This document shows positions 7,338 to 18,769 of a stretch of 19,010 nucleotides of DNA, one piece after another (the first letter of the stretch is position 1; each line of letters begins with the position of its first letter). A program made the position numbers and the translations under genes. The notes under the pieces were generated by a model. That model searched no databases and had not been told where the DNA came from. It saw only the letters and a list, made by a program, of their open reading frames with translations. Source of the DNA: Asterionellopsis glacialis (Eukaryota > Bacillariophyta > Plagiogrammaphyceae > Rhaphoneidales > Asterionellopsidaceae); NCBI GenBank assembly GCA_014885115.2, contig WKLE02000250.1:1-19010 (forward strand), in the 5' to 3' direction.

Positions 7338-9101
7338 ATGAAGAAAAAGAATTTCTCTTTATTTTACACACAGAGAGACACACAAATGCACCACTTGCGA
7401 CAACTGACAATGTCACAACCAAGCACATGCCAGGTGCCACCACCATCCATTTTGTTCTATCACCTGTTAGATGAAGATCGTGAAAGGCATTTTATTTCTG
7501 AATGGGACAAGTATGCAGCTGAAGAGGCCCAGAGATGTGACACACTTCCAGCAGGTTTGGAATCACCAAGAAGTGTCATCAACTTCTTCATAGACCTTTT
7601 GCCAGACCCTGGTGATGATGAAACAGAAGATGATCTAGAGAACAAAAATGAGAATGCCTCAAATGCCAATATTGTTGAGGATGATGTTGTTGAGGAACCA
7701 ATTCAATGTCCAATGACTCTACCTACAGTTACACCACAACATGTTGCACCTGATACTGTACCAAGATTTGAAAAACCTCTTAGATGCAGCCAAGAGCAGA
7801 TAGATCATATTAAAATATATAGAAGGAAGATTGATGCTGGCAATTGTGATGAATTTTACAAGGATTGGACAAATGTGTTCATGAAAAAACTCAGAGCTGG
7901 GCCCAACAAGAAAAAATATCAAGAATCTGACTTTTATGTAAAAAAAGCATGGTATGGATACCCCATCTAATAATAGATGGACATGTGCCTTCCTGTCCAA
8001 CCTGTGGCACAAACAATTTGTGAATGCAGCTAATTACTGGTGGGTCAACTTTCCTCTAATTTGCTTCACAATGTTTGGGCATGCATATCTGGATACTGTA
8101 AGATATCCTTGTTCAAAATGCAACAAACAATTTAGGGCAACAAATTTCAAATCAATGGCATTAAATAGGACAGGAGGTGTAAGGGCAAACTTTCAAATAT
8201 ACATGCTGAATAAATGTTCTGTGGATGAGAATTTGTTCTACCACATTATTGAGAATCATGACAAACCTGTACAAAGGCTGCTAAAATATATAAAGGTGTC
8301 ATTGCAAGCAAATATGTTTTGGATGTAATTGAATTTGTGTTGGCTGTCAAGATGAACCTGACAATCAATCAAAATTCCATTTTGCAACCAAGAATCAATG
8401 TGGCAATGACTAATCAACAACAGTAACAGTAACAACCCAATACAACAACAAAAAAGACAGCAGATGCACAGAGAGCATGTTTTAAATAAATTTTGAGATT
8501 GTCTGTTGAAAGTAGTGTTGAAGACAATGTCCCTTTTGAAACTATACTAAAACAGAAACATAAGAAGAAAGGGGTCAATATATCTTTTTCATTAGGTCCA
8601 AAGAAGCTTCAAATGTTGATGGATTGTGGCATACATTTGGGCAGAGAATTGATAGAAGTTTATGATACAAGACCAAACAAACATTATAAGCTTGTCAAGA
8701 CACAGCTTGCTGGTAAGAACATGGCAAAGGATACTGTTATTAAAGGTTGGGTAGAGATCATTAAACAGGAAATATCTAAGAGGGAAACAGCTTTGGAGAA
8801 AGTAAGAAAGGAACTCAAAGAACATGATGAGTCAGCAGAGCAGGTGTACCCCCTGCACCACCCGTGAATGAAGATGAAGAAGAAGAACATACCACACCAC
8901 CATCTGCTGTTGACCAGAATAATACTGTACCATCCCAACCAATGACATTGTTAGCCCTGTCCACACTTTCTGGAATGCTTGTACTGGTAGCAAAGAAACA
9001 CAGCTGGCTATCTTGGATAGCCAATTTCTTGCAAGATTTCCTTACCAGGCACCCAAAAAGCAAGAGAGAGATTCTTCTTGTTTGCTTAGATGCATCCTCT
9101 A
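7338..9101 (+). pseudogene. Decayed probable transposon-encoded gene with zinc-ribbon-like CxxC pairs
   Basis: A single ancestral protein can be followed through several frames. 7338-7945 is open and acidic. Near 7940 the frame changes to give VWIPHLIIDGHVPSCPTCG (CxxC at about 7994-8005). Near 8015 it changes again to VNAANYWW and a second pair in YPCSKCN (about 8108-8125), continuing to LLKYIK. It then moves to a third frame from about 8290 with stops at 8424, 8430 and 8487, and runs on as the open stretch 8493-8867 with a Lys/Glu coiled-coil-like tail. A last shift near 8840 gives an acidic PPAPP region and a hydrophobic LLALSTLSGMLVLVA segment ending at the MITE. The two CxxC pairs and WIPH block recall uncharacterised transposon-associated proteins (possibly DUF6729); that is from memory. 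At least four shifts and three stops make it non-functional. A multi-intron gene is less likely, because stop codons lie within similarity-bearing stretches. Confidence 0.6.
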
Positions 9102-9388
9102 GTGTCTAAGTGCCCAGTGTCCTCAGCTGAGGACATATATTTAGTATGTTTTTCTGCAGATTTAACGTAGATGGAATGCTGGCTGGCATGTTCATTGGAA
9201 GTTGCCATACAGGTTTTGTAGAGATTTTAAATTCATCCAGGGTACATAATATGCACTTTTTTGAATAGAGGAGACAAGAAGACACAGAAATCACTGGCAG
9301 ATAAATTGACCATTATTTTGCCCTGGTATCTCATCCCATAGATTCTACTGTCCTCAGCTGACGACAGGTGGTTGGCACTTAGACACTA
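9100..9388. mobile_element. MITE-like element with TA flanks and palindromic sub-ends
   Basis: TA (9100-9101) and TA (9387-9388) flank an element whose ends are perfect inverted repeats: GTGTCTAAGTGCC on the left and its complement on the right. Just inside each end is an 18-base palindrome: 9118-9135 is perfect (TGTCCTCAGCTGAGGACA) and 9349-9366 differs by one base. The interior is AT-rich with no frame. TA flanks fit a Tc1/mariner-type non-autonomous element, but the ends are not a family standard I recognise. It lies at the 3' end of the decayed transposon gene and supplies that frame's final stop. Confidence 0.8.
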
Positions 9389-9677
9389 GCCCACAGTAAA
9401 GTTTTTTGCTCAATAGTTTTAAAATCACGTATCCTAGGAAATTTTGGAGTAATTTATAGATAAACAATTACTAAGGGGAATTGTTGGAACTGATACTATT
9501 CTTATTTGTATATGTACGAATTCCTATAGTCATCATTTTCATGCAGAAATATATGAAATAATGTTTTTCCTTCATGACAAAGTTACATCTTTTCATTTGG
9601 AATTCAAAATACACTATATACTGGTAAGTAGGACCTAGACTCTACTGTACTACAGTATAACGTCTTGTATTTATGCA

Positions 9678-11725
9678 TTAAACAAGAGGTGCGTATTTAA
9701 TTCTCTTGATAGCGGTCTCGCCCAATCTCTTGATCTTGTCCTCTTCATACTCGGAATAGTTACCCTCAAAGTAGTGCCACTTTGAATCTCCTTCGCATGC
9801 TAGGATATGGGTTGCAATACGATCCAAGAAGTATCTGTCGTGACTAACTACAACCGCACATCCTGCAAAATTCAATAGACCCTCTTCTAAGGAACGAAGA
9901 GTCTCAACGTCGAGGTCATTTGTAGGCTCGTCAAGAATGATCATATTTGCACCACTCTTCAAAAGTTTTGCTAGTTGAACTCTGTTTCTTTCTCCTCCAG
10001 AAAGATTTCCAACCTTTGCTTGTTGCGATGCGGATTTGAATCCGAACCAAGAGCAGTAAGCTCTGCTATTGACAACCTGTGCTCCTAGCTCTAGCTCTTC
10101 AAGGTTTCCACTAATCTCTTCGTACACGGTATTACTTGGATTCAATTCTTCCATTCTCTCCTGTCCCACACCAATCATTTTCACAGTCTCTCCAACCTTG
10201 ATTTCTCCACTATCAGGTGTATCCTTACCCATCATCATTTTAATCAAAGTGGATTTTCCTGCACCGTTCGGTCCCACAACTCCTACAATACCCGCTTGGG
10301 GCAATGAAAATTCAAGTCCATCAATCAAAAGACGTTCATCGAAGCTCTTTTTCAAATTATTCACATCCACAACGACCTCTCCAAGACGTGGACCTGGAGG
10401 AATGTAAATCTGTCCGCCATTTCTCAATTCCTTTGGAGCTGCAGCTGCCAACAATTCATCATACCTCTTAAGACGAGCCTTGCTCTTATTTCCCTTTGCC
10501 TTTGGATTGGATCTTACCCATTCAAGTTCAGCCTTGACTGCCTTTGCAGCTGCACTTTCCTGTTTCTTCTCAGCCTCTAGACGGTTGTTCTTAGCCTCAA
10601 GCCATCCCGAGTAGTTTCCTTCGAATGGAATTCCTTCACCACGATCCAATTCTAATATCCATCCAGCAGCACGGTCCAAGAAGTATCGGTCGTGTGTAAT
10701 ACATACAACAGTTCCCTTGAATTGTTCCAAGAATTGTTCCAGCCAAGAAATACTTTCCGCATCACTGTGTTACAAAATAAGTGAATAAGTGAGTGAGTGA
10801 GTGAATGAGAAGGCATTACAATTCATGAATATAGGTAATACATATATATATATATTGCAATACAACAACAATCATAATGTACGTACAGATGATTTGTAGG
10901 TTCGTCCAAAAGAAGCATATCATGAGATCCCAAAAGCAATCTACATAGGGAAACACGTCTCTTTTCTCCACCAGACAATACTGCAGTCTTTGCATCACCA
11001 GGAGGAACACGTAAGGAGTCCATGGCACGTTCTACAACACGATCCAATTCCCACAAATTTCCTGCTTCAATTTGATCATTCAACTTTTCCAAGTCTTCCA
11101 TGGTCTGTGTCATTTCCTCATCTGTAATATCAGGATCTGCAAGTTTCATAGACATGGTATTGTATTCGTCCAAAATAGTCTTTGATGAGGAGACAGCATC
11201 ATCTATACATTCCTGTACAGTTTCAAATTCTAATTCAGGTTCTTGGGGGAGATATCCAATGGATGCACCAGGTAGGGGTCGTGCCGTTCCATCAAATTCA
11301 GTATCAACTCCTGCCATGATTTTCAATAAGGTCGATTTACCAGATCCATTCAATCCAACGACACCAATCTTGGCTCCAGGATAAAAGCTTAAATTAATAT
11401 TCTTTAAAATAGTTTTGGATTTATCTGGAAGAGTTTTACTTAATCCTACCATGGTAAACATGAATTGACGTGTAGCAGCATCAAATCTTGCATCCTTGAC
11501 AGATTGCTTTTCTTGTTGTGGTTGTTGACCACGACCACTGTCATACCCACCTCCACCTTTTTTTTTCTTTTTGGCAAGCAATAGAGAGGAGGAACTGGTC
11601 GTCGTTGTCGTTGTTGTTGTTGCTTTGGTGAATTGAAATGCCGGTGCACATGGTGTAAATGCTGATACGTTGTAAGTCGCAAGTACGGTGAGAGCCGTCA
11701 ATACTTTTTTCTTTGGAAACATCAT
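9678..11725 (-). CDS. ettA: Plastid-targeted ABC-F ATPase, EttA type (two exons)
   Basis: Exons 11725-10887 and 10764-9678 join in phase to 641 residues; bacterial EttA has about 555, and the excess is the presequence. EttA binds the ribosomal E site and couples the start of translation to ATP level; here that would act on plastid ribosomes (inference). The presequence has a hydrophobic signal with NVSAFTP at 19-25, a Phe-after-cleavage motif of secondary red plastids, then a Thr/Ser-rich transit region to about 60. ABC1 has Walker [10 protein letters not shown] (124-132), signature LSGGEKRR (250-257) and Walker [11 protein letters not shown] (271-280), split by the intron. The linker [24 protein letters not shown] is characteristic of EttA (written here only as a family mark near 360-383). 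ABC2 has GPNGAGKST (444-452), LSGGERNR and [11 protein letters not shown]. The start at 11725 is preferred over the in-frame ATG at 11815, which would bury the signal peptide. Confidence 0.93.
10765..10886 (-). other. Intron of ettA
   Basis: Donor GTACGT at 10886-10881, acceptor ACACAG ending at 10765, length 122. It splits the Leu codon of DEPTNHL and restores [11 protein letters not shown], exactly the EttA sequence. It contains a GAGT-rich tract and a short TA repeat. Confidence 0.93.
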
Positions 11726-12650
11726 CTTATTTTCTACTTTGTTTATATTATTATACTCTCTCTCTATTGAATAAGTATAATGATGTGATGAAAGCATACA
11801 CTCTTGGTGTGTCACAAATTATCATTAATTTTTTTCTTTTTTTTTTTCCCTGACACCCTCTCTCCTTTTTTTCTCTGTTGACCATTCAAAGTGCGTATGC
11901 GTGTATACTCTTTGTGTGTGTACAGTCCAATCGCAAAAGTGAGAAGCACAGACGACAGACGACGAGAGATGAGTGAAAACCTCTACAAAAAAATGTACAA
12001 ATCTCCACAAGACAGGTATACACAGTACTTTAGTCTACAACAGGTTACATTCAGTATCCAAGTTACGAAGAAAAGAGATTTGATAAGATGACTATTCTAC
12101 ATTATATTTAGTATGTATTCAACGTTGTGTAATACTTTAAATGGAAATCAATCTAACACCGCGCCATTTTTTGGGTTGTGGGGGGGGTGGGGCGGTTTAT
12201 TCCATCAGCACATCTCTTTCTTTCGCTACTACTGGCGGCAACAAAGACACGAAGAAGAAAAAAAAAAAGCAAGGAGCAATCTACCGTACCAAGTACTCTA
12301 GAGTACACGAGACACGCAAGGAACGATTTTGTAGACGCGCCAAGAAGGCGAAATTTCTCAAGATTTAGTCTCGTCAAGAACGACCAACGACGGCGACCAA
12401 CGACGGCGGCGATTCATACACATCACAAAGACAGTTTTGTGTTCGAAAAAGTCTGAAACAACACATACGAAACTAACAATAATACATTACAACGTTCATT
12501 GGGTTTGTGGTTGACAAATCTCTAGAAGAACAAAAAAGACGCTTGTCGCACGAAAAAAAAGAAAAGAAGCAGCAACAACAATTACAAACAACTGTGAGTT
12601 TGTGTAGAAAAAGAACGAGACCCCCTCCCCCCAAACAAAACACACACACA
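11726..12650. promoter_or_regulatory. Intergenic region between divergent ettA and SCC3, probable shared promoter
   Basis: The two start codons face away from each other across 925 bases. Contents: a CT-rich run on the ettA side (11755-11765), a long T/C tract (11826-11876), a 14-base perfect palindrome GTACTCTAGAGTAC (12293-12306), a 13-base direct repeat CGACCAACGACGG twice (12381-12406) followed by a CpG-rich stretch, poly-A tracts near 12260 and 12554, and a short CA run just before the SCC3 ATG. Short open frames here look accidental. Promoter function is inferred from position only; no TATA box or initiator is certain. Confidence 0.6.
12293..12306. promoter_or_regulatory. 14-bp perfect palindrome in the divergent promoter
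   Basis: GTACTCTAGAGTAC reads the same on both strands and is followed by the 13-base repeats about 75 bases later. It could be a dimeric factor site; this is only a candidate. Confidence 0.3.
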
Positions 12651-15600
12651 ATGACGGCGGCTACTGCTGATTCTCCCGTACGACGATCAAGACGTGAAAA
12701 ACGTCAAGCTCATACAGTGTACGATGATGCACGAAATTCATTAGGATCAACAACTACAAAAACATCTACAACTGCACCACAATCCCTATCGACGACAGCT
12801 TCCAGTAAAAGCCGTAGTCGTCAAAGTCGTCAAAAAGTCAAACGAGTCACAATTACAAGAAACGAAAAGAAGAAACGAACAAGGTACGTTACATATCATG
12901 ATGATATGAAACATGGAATTCATATTATGTCTTTTTTTTTCTTCTCACGTTACTTTTTCTTTGATTCCACAATAGTACGGATGAGGAGGAATCGGACAAT
13001 GACAACGATGACGATGAAGAAGAAGTATCCTCCTCTTCGGACACAGACGACGACGACGACGACAATGACGATGAAGCGTATGATCCATCCAACAAAAAAT
13101 CCTCACGTCGCGGTAGAACATCACCCCGTAAATCACCTACATCAAAAACAACCACATCCAAAACAAAAAAAACTCAAGTCATGATGAAACCAGGACGTAA
13201 AGCAACAACAACAACAGCGAATGCAAGACGAACCAAAACCAAAACAACATCCTTGACGAAACGGAGTATACAAACAGCCTTGGCATCCTTGTGTCGCAAA
13301 GTGTTGGTTCCCGACGAAGAAACACCAGAGACATCCTTGGTGGCAGCCTTATTGCAATCCTACAAGATTGCATCACCCACTGTATTGGAACAATTCAAAC
13401 GACGACACGACACCAGCAAGAAGAACAACAACGCAACCACTACTGCTACTACTACAACAAATGCCACAACACCGTATACACCTCAATTGGAATATATTGC
13501 ACGTCAGGTCATACAACAGCATGTGCAAGATCCAAACAAGGCACAAATACAATTATTGAATTTATTATTTCGCAGTGTAGGTGGATCGTATGAAACCAAT
13601 TTAGATCAAAAAGATGAGGACCTTGTATTGGAAGATATGGATCACGAACAATGGGGTGACATCATTACCACCATTGTCGATGAAATGAGACATACACCCT
13701 TGGATTCTGTCTTGTTGTGTGCCGATCCACAAGGTGCTGCACATGCCAATGCCATACTGCAACTGCAGCAACAGCAAGCAGCAACTAGTGATGGTGATGG
13801 TCATCATCCAACCACGACAGCAACAGAAACAACTGATCATCTGACTGCTACTGGTAGTGTAGGGGTACGTGAATACCGCAAGATATATCAAGAATTTTGG
13901 CGTGTCTTTGGAGATGTCGCATTATCGGAAACCATTATTTCCTCCTCCTCCTCCACAACAGTTCCAACCCTTACCCATAGTGACAATGACGACGACGATG
14001 ATGATTCTTCTCAAGACAACAACAACAACAATAATACAACTACGACAACATCACGATTCAATACAGAATTGGTAAGTGATGTGGTCAATCGTCTAATTGA
14101 ATTAGTCTCTGTGGGACAACCTGATGTACGTGCGGCTGCCACTATAGCTACACTTCAATTAGGTCATGCTATATTAGACCGTACCTTGGTATTGCAACAA
14201 AAATTAGACTTGGCCAAACGTCAATTTGCCGCAGCCACCAAACAAACTACCAAAACGAAACAACAACAACAACGTCATTTAACACCCAAGGCTCAATCGA
14301 TTCAACATCAAATGGAAGATGTCCAACGGACCATGCAAGATTTACAAGAAATTGTCGTAGGTCCCATCATTCAAGGTGTCTTTATGCATCGCTATCGGGA
14401 TTCCAATTATCACATCCGTACCATGTGCATTCAATCCTTATCCCACATGTCCATCCAACGACCGGATACATTTATCACCAACAAATATTTAAAATACTTT
14501 GGTTGGATGTTGAATGATAAAGCGGACGTGGTCCGTATCGCATCCCTAGAAGCCTTGTTAGCACCCTTTGGAAGTTCCAATAGTGGCAATGACACCAACA
14601 CAACAACTACTGCACCTATGGATGTATCCTTATTGGAAGGAATCATTGGTAAATTTCGATCCCGTATCGTCGATTGTTTAATGGATATCAGTCCATTTGT
14701 TCAAGAAAAGGCCATGGCTTTATTATTAGCCTTGTTGCGGGAAGGATTTCTAGATGACATTGAAGAAAATGATTTCTGGACCAAAATCAATTTAATGGCC
14801 ATTACCAAGGAAACCACTCCCCGTACAAGACGTGATGCCTTGTATTTCATCATGGAACAATTAGAACCCTTTGATGATGGTGAGGATAATGATGACGACG
14901 ATGATTCTATAGAAAGTGATGACGAGGATAGTGATAAGGAAGAGCAAGGTCGTCAGCGACCCAAGGCATCTCAAAAGCAAGGGAAACGTTGGTCCAAAGA
15001 AACAAACGCATCTTTAGCACAATCCACAGAAAGGACTGCTGCCTTACGAATTGAATCATTAGCATCATGGTACGTTTGGTTTGTGGAGAGTATGGATGTT
15101 GGAATTTCAGTGTGTTGGTTGTGGGTAGTCCACACATGGAACCCTCTTTTATGGACTTGTGATTTGCCCTCATGATTTCATTCGTTTGTGTATTCATCAA
15201 AATATTGCCTCTTCTCCCTTTTTCCCCCCTTGAAAAACAGGACGGCTCATGCCTTGACAGACGGATCTATCCCTATCGAAAAGATTCGTGTGGAATTGGT
15301 AGATTTCATTGTTCATTCCTTACGTGATATGCCAGAACATAAAGATTTAGCAACCAATTGGTCGGCCATGTTACGGGCTATATCCGATGATTCACCTACC
15401 ACTACCTCTAAATCAAATGCAACAATGACTGATGACATTGAAGATTCACATCGTCTTGATTCTGCCAAGGAACGGATCTTGGTACAAATGTTGGCATCTG
15501 CAGCACATGCACAAGTAGGTGTGATTGTCAATTCCTCCTTTTTAGCCAAGGATTTGGATAGTGATTACTTGGAGGCCATGTCATCCATAACAACAACAGC

Positions 15601-18409
15601 AGCAGCAGCATTGACAGAGTCCAAAAAGAAGGATCAACGTAGTAGGATCGGAAGAGGAGGAAGTGCCGTATCCAAAGATGGAGGTATACTTCATGAATCA
15701 CTTTCGGTTGCCTTGTTGGAATCATTACCGAAATTGATGAGGAAATTCAAAAGTGATCCAGCTATTCTGGGTAGTCTTTCAGGACTTCCTCGGTATTTGT
15801 GTAAGTACAACACAAGAACAAAAAAAAAGATGGGCATGTCTTTGGTGTATCGTTTGACACACATGGACCTCCTTTTTTGAACGTGCACTTTTAGTTCTCA
15901 TCCTCTGTATTCTGTCTTTCTTTTGCTTTCCCCTGTTATCTTGATGGCAACAGTACCATCAGTTCTAAGTTTACCACAACGAAAGAAAGATTTTACAGCA
16001 CTCATGAAGATTCTGTCTGAAATCTATCTTGAAACTGTTGATGAAATAGTGTTACAGAACACAGCATTGTCGCTCACATCTCTGTCAAAGGGTGATCATG
16101 CACGTGCTGTTGATGCACGTCTACACCTACAACGGATTACTGTATCTCTTCGTGATCGTATTGTAGAACTTTTGGATAATGAAAGTGAAGCAGAATCATC
16201 TACAGCCAAGAAGAAAAAGAGAAGGTCTACTTCAAGACGAACATCTTCTTCCCGAAAACGTCGTCGTAGTGCAAGACAATCCAGTCAAAGTTCACAGTCT
16301 ACCACCATGGATGATTCGGACAATGAGGATGAAACTATGGATGATGATAATGATGAAAGATCTAAAATGGTGGATGTTGAATCTGCCATATATTTATGTC
16401 TCAAGAGATTTCGTGTCTTGTCAAAACGTTGTAACATTGCAGACATACTGGAAAGTGTATCAGGTGTATCTGTTATGGATGACGAAGACAATGGTATTCA
16501 AAGTATATCAAATGCAATTGTCAAGGGTATGGATAAGCGACTAGCGGATCGTAAAATAAAAGTAGAAGAAACGGAAATGGAGGAAGAAGAAATTAAGGTT
16601 ACAATTCCTGAAATTTGGACAAGAACAGCAGCAGCTACAGGGGGCAGCGATGATGATAAGATCCATAATGACAAGTCTTCTGTCCATGCTATCGTTGCCA
16701 AATCAATTCATGAAGCCTTATCATTCCTTCTTAGTATTGCAGCCTGGCAAATTGCAAAGATCCAAGAGGATGATGCAGTCCTTGCTGAAAAAGAAAATAA
16801 GGATGACAATGATGTCAACATGGACGAGGACGACAACGATGAAGCAGATGTCGAAGATCATATTTTAGTTCAACTTCGGAAACAAATGGTTGCACTGTTG
16901 GAACTTTGTTTTGAAAATTTCCTGCATGATACGGATAACATTCTAGACCATACTGGTCAAGAAGTGGATGAATACTCGAAGGAACACATTGCCTATGCTG
17001 ATAGTGTTCAACTTTCTGCGTCGTCTGTAGCTGGAGATTTACGTGCATTATTCCTGAAGGAATGGGAAGATGCTGCATCACCTATATTGCGTGGTTGTGC
17101 TCTTAGTGATGATACTCGCCTTATTGGGCCGTCAGTACGGTATTTCCGTTCCAAGGAGGAAGCGCTGCGTGCACAAGAAGGGAAGGACGAAGAAGACATT
17201 GCGTTCGTCCAATCGCTATTGTTGCCATTATCACGGGGTATTACCATGAATTGGACAAAGGGGAATCGGCGTGAGGCTGGTGTCGCCCTGGCACACTTGA
17301 CAGGAAGTGGTACTGAGGGGTCTGCTCTTGTAAGTACCATGTCACGATTACTAAAAAAGATTGAGCCAGTCCGCTTGCTTGAAGCACACATGGCATCTTT
17401 GCGCCAGTCTTACGAGGATTGGATGGACAATGAACCCGAAGATTTGGATGAAGAGGGTACACCTACAGACGAAGAAATGGCTGCCTTTGAGGAGTCCGAG
17501 AAGAAGCATGCTGAAATGTTCCAAGTTTTGGACCATCAGGCTGCACGACTCTCCAACTCTCTCGGTGTAGGAAAATTGAGCGACTCCAAGTTGACCCCGG
17601 CATTGTTGGGATTTGTACGTGAGGGTGTTCGATTTGCCTTTTCGAACTCTGAAGCTGGAGATGAGGAAGATGATTTGTTGTTGGGCGGTCGTCTTACGTT
17701 TTTGATTATCCTTGCTAGGTACGTTGGATGGATCCGTAAGAACAAGGATCAAAAGGTGGTCTTGCAACAAGATGTGAATCAAAGAGAAAGAGACTTACGT
17801 TCTCATGATGACTTTGAAGAAGTCCATGAAGACGATCTCAAGGCCCTTGCAGACTTTCGATCTACCCTTGGATTAGAACCATGGGGTGTGAACCATGTCT
17901 CGGATGGAGACGATGAAGATAAGTCACTTGACGAACAGGATAATCGTATGACACCCAATTCCACGTCAAGTCGATCTACTGGCATGGGTAGCAGGAGGTT
18001 TTCTCGTGGCGCTTCCAGTATTGGTGGTGGCAGTAGTGTTGCGAGTAAACGATCTAAAATGTCAGCTCAAAGCTCCCTTTCCCCTGTATCTGAAGAAGAT
18101 GACACGATCGCTTCCGATGACGAAGAAGATTTGGCAGCAGCATCACCGTCCCATGCAAAGCGGAAAGAACAAAAGAGAAAACATAAGAATTCCCAAAGGG
18201 ACCAATCACTTTCATCAAAAACGTCTGCAAAGTCGCAGATTACAATCGATGAAGAATCTGATGAAGATGAAGATTCCTTACTGTCTCCTCGTCGTGAAAC
18301 TCCAAAAAAAGCGAGTGGTAAAGGAGGTCAAGATATGTCCACAAACAGTAAAAGATCTATTGCCAGGTCTGAAATAACCATCGATGAAGAAAGTGATGGG
18401 TCTTTGTGA
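12651..18409 (+). CDS. SCC3: Cohesin subunit SCC3/STAG (four exons, 1780 residues)
   Basis: SCC3 (SA/STAG) binds the kleisin of the cohesin ring and loads and holds it on chromatin in the nucleus. Exons 12651-12883, 12976-15069, 15241-15800 and 15954-18409 join with phases 2, 2 and 1 and no internal stop. Residues 1-190 are basic, Ser/Thr- and Asp-rich and disordered, with Lys/Arg clusters. The STAG domain lies about 255-400, including RSVGGSYETNLDQ near 277 and YRKIYQEFWRVFGD near 378. The conserved SCD follows at about 545-630 (YRDSNYHIRTMCIQSLSHMS, then YFGWMLNDKADVVR and IASLEAL). Helical-repeat-like sequence follows, broken by an acidic insert near 715-735, a basic cluster KKKKRR with SRKRRRSARQ near 1048-1070 (possible nuclear signal) and further acidic inserts. 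The tail from about 1590 is Ser/Asp/Lys-rich and ends with two copies of ITIDEESD (about 1725 and 1769). It is longer than the roughly 1150-1260 residues of yeast and animal proteins because of these low-complexity parts. Confidence 0.92.
12884..12975 (+). other. SCC3 intron 1
   Basis: GTACGT donor, AATAG acceptor, 92 bases, phase 2. The same intron is present with a GC donor in the relic copy at 5429-5525, which allows direct comparison. Confidence 0.9.
15070..15240 (+). other. SCC3 intron 2
   Basis: GTACGT donor and a pyrimidine-rich acceptor ending AAAAACAG, 171 bases, phase 2. Splicing restores the codons LASW-TAHAL. Confidence 0.88.
15801..15953 (+). other. SCC3 intron 3
   Basis: GTAAGT donor and GGCAACAG acceptor, 153 bases, phase 1. 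Splicing joins PRYL to PSVLSLPQRKKDF. An in-frame Met at the intron end makes exon 4 look like a separate gene, but phase and content argue against that. Confidence 0.87.
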
Positions 18410-18769
18410 ATAGAAAAAAAATGGGGTACAGTAGAAGAGAAATATTCATTGTCAAGAATGCAACTGATAGAAAACAGTATTGATGGGAGAGAAAGGATAC
18501 CCAAAACACCGAGGGATGGGCACGAGAAAAAACTCAAACTGTCTTCAAAACGAAAGATGCGTTTCAAAATTGTATAAAATATAAAATGATCTACATTTCT
18601 ATCTGAATGGCATCATGCACTTTGGCAGTTTCTTAAATATGGAAATATGGGCTCGTATGAATGTAATGACGTTAGATTGATTTGGGATATTTTGTCCTAT
18701 ACCACGGCCCGTCGTAAATGATGCGTCGCTATCCTCATTCCGATGCGGTCCATCCTGTTATCAGATTCC
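18410..18769. other. 3' region between convergent SCC3 and O-methyltransferase
   Basis: Nothing coding seen. The two genes end toward each other across about 360 bases. An AT-rich patch at 18565-18590 could serve 3' end formation, but no clear signal can be named. Confidence 0.5.

Noticed and set aside
11726..11815. Upstream in-frame ATG for ettA at 11815
   Set aside because: It would add 30 polar residues before the signal peptide and hide the plastid presequence. The relic copy's similarity also centres on the 11725 start.
12113..12456. Overlapping short ORFs in the ettA-SCC3 interval
   Set aside because: Low-complexity frames on both strands with no family resemblance, and absent from the relic copy.
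15923..18409. Exon 4 of SCC3 as a separate gene starting at the Met in intron 3
   Set aside because: Splice sites and phase join it exactly to exon 3, and the combined protein matches SCC3 layout.
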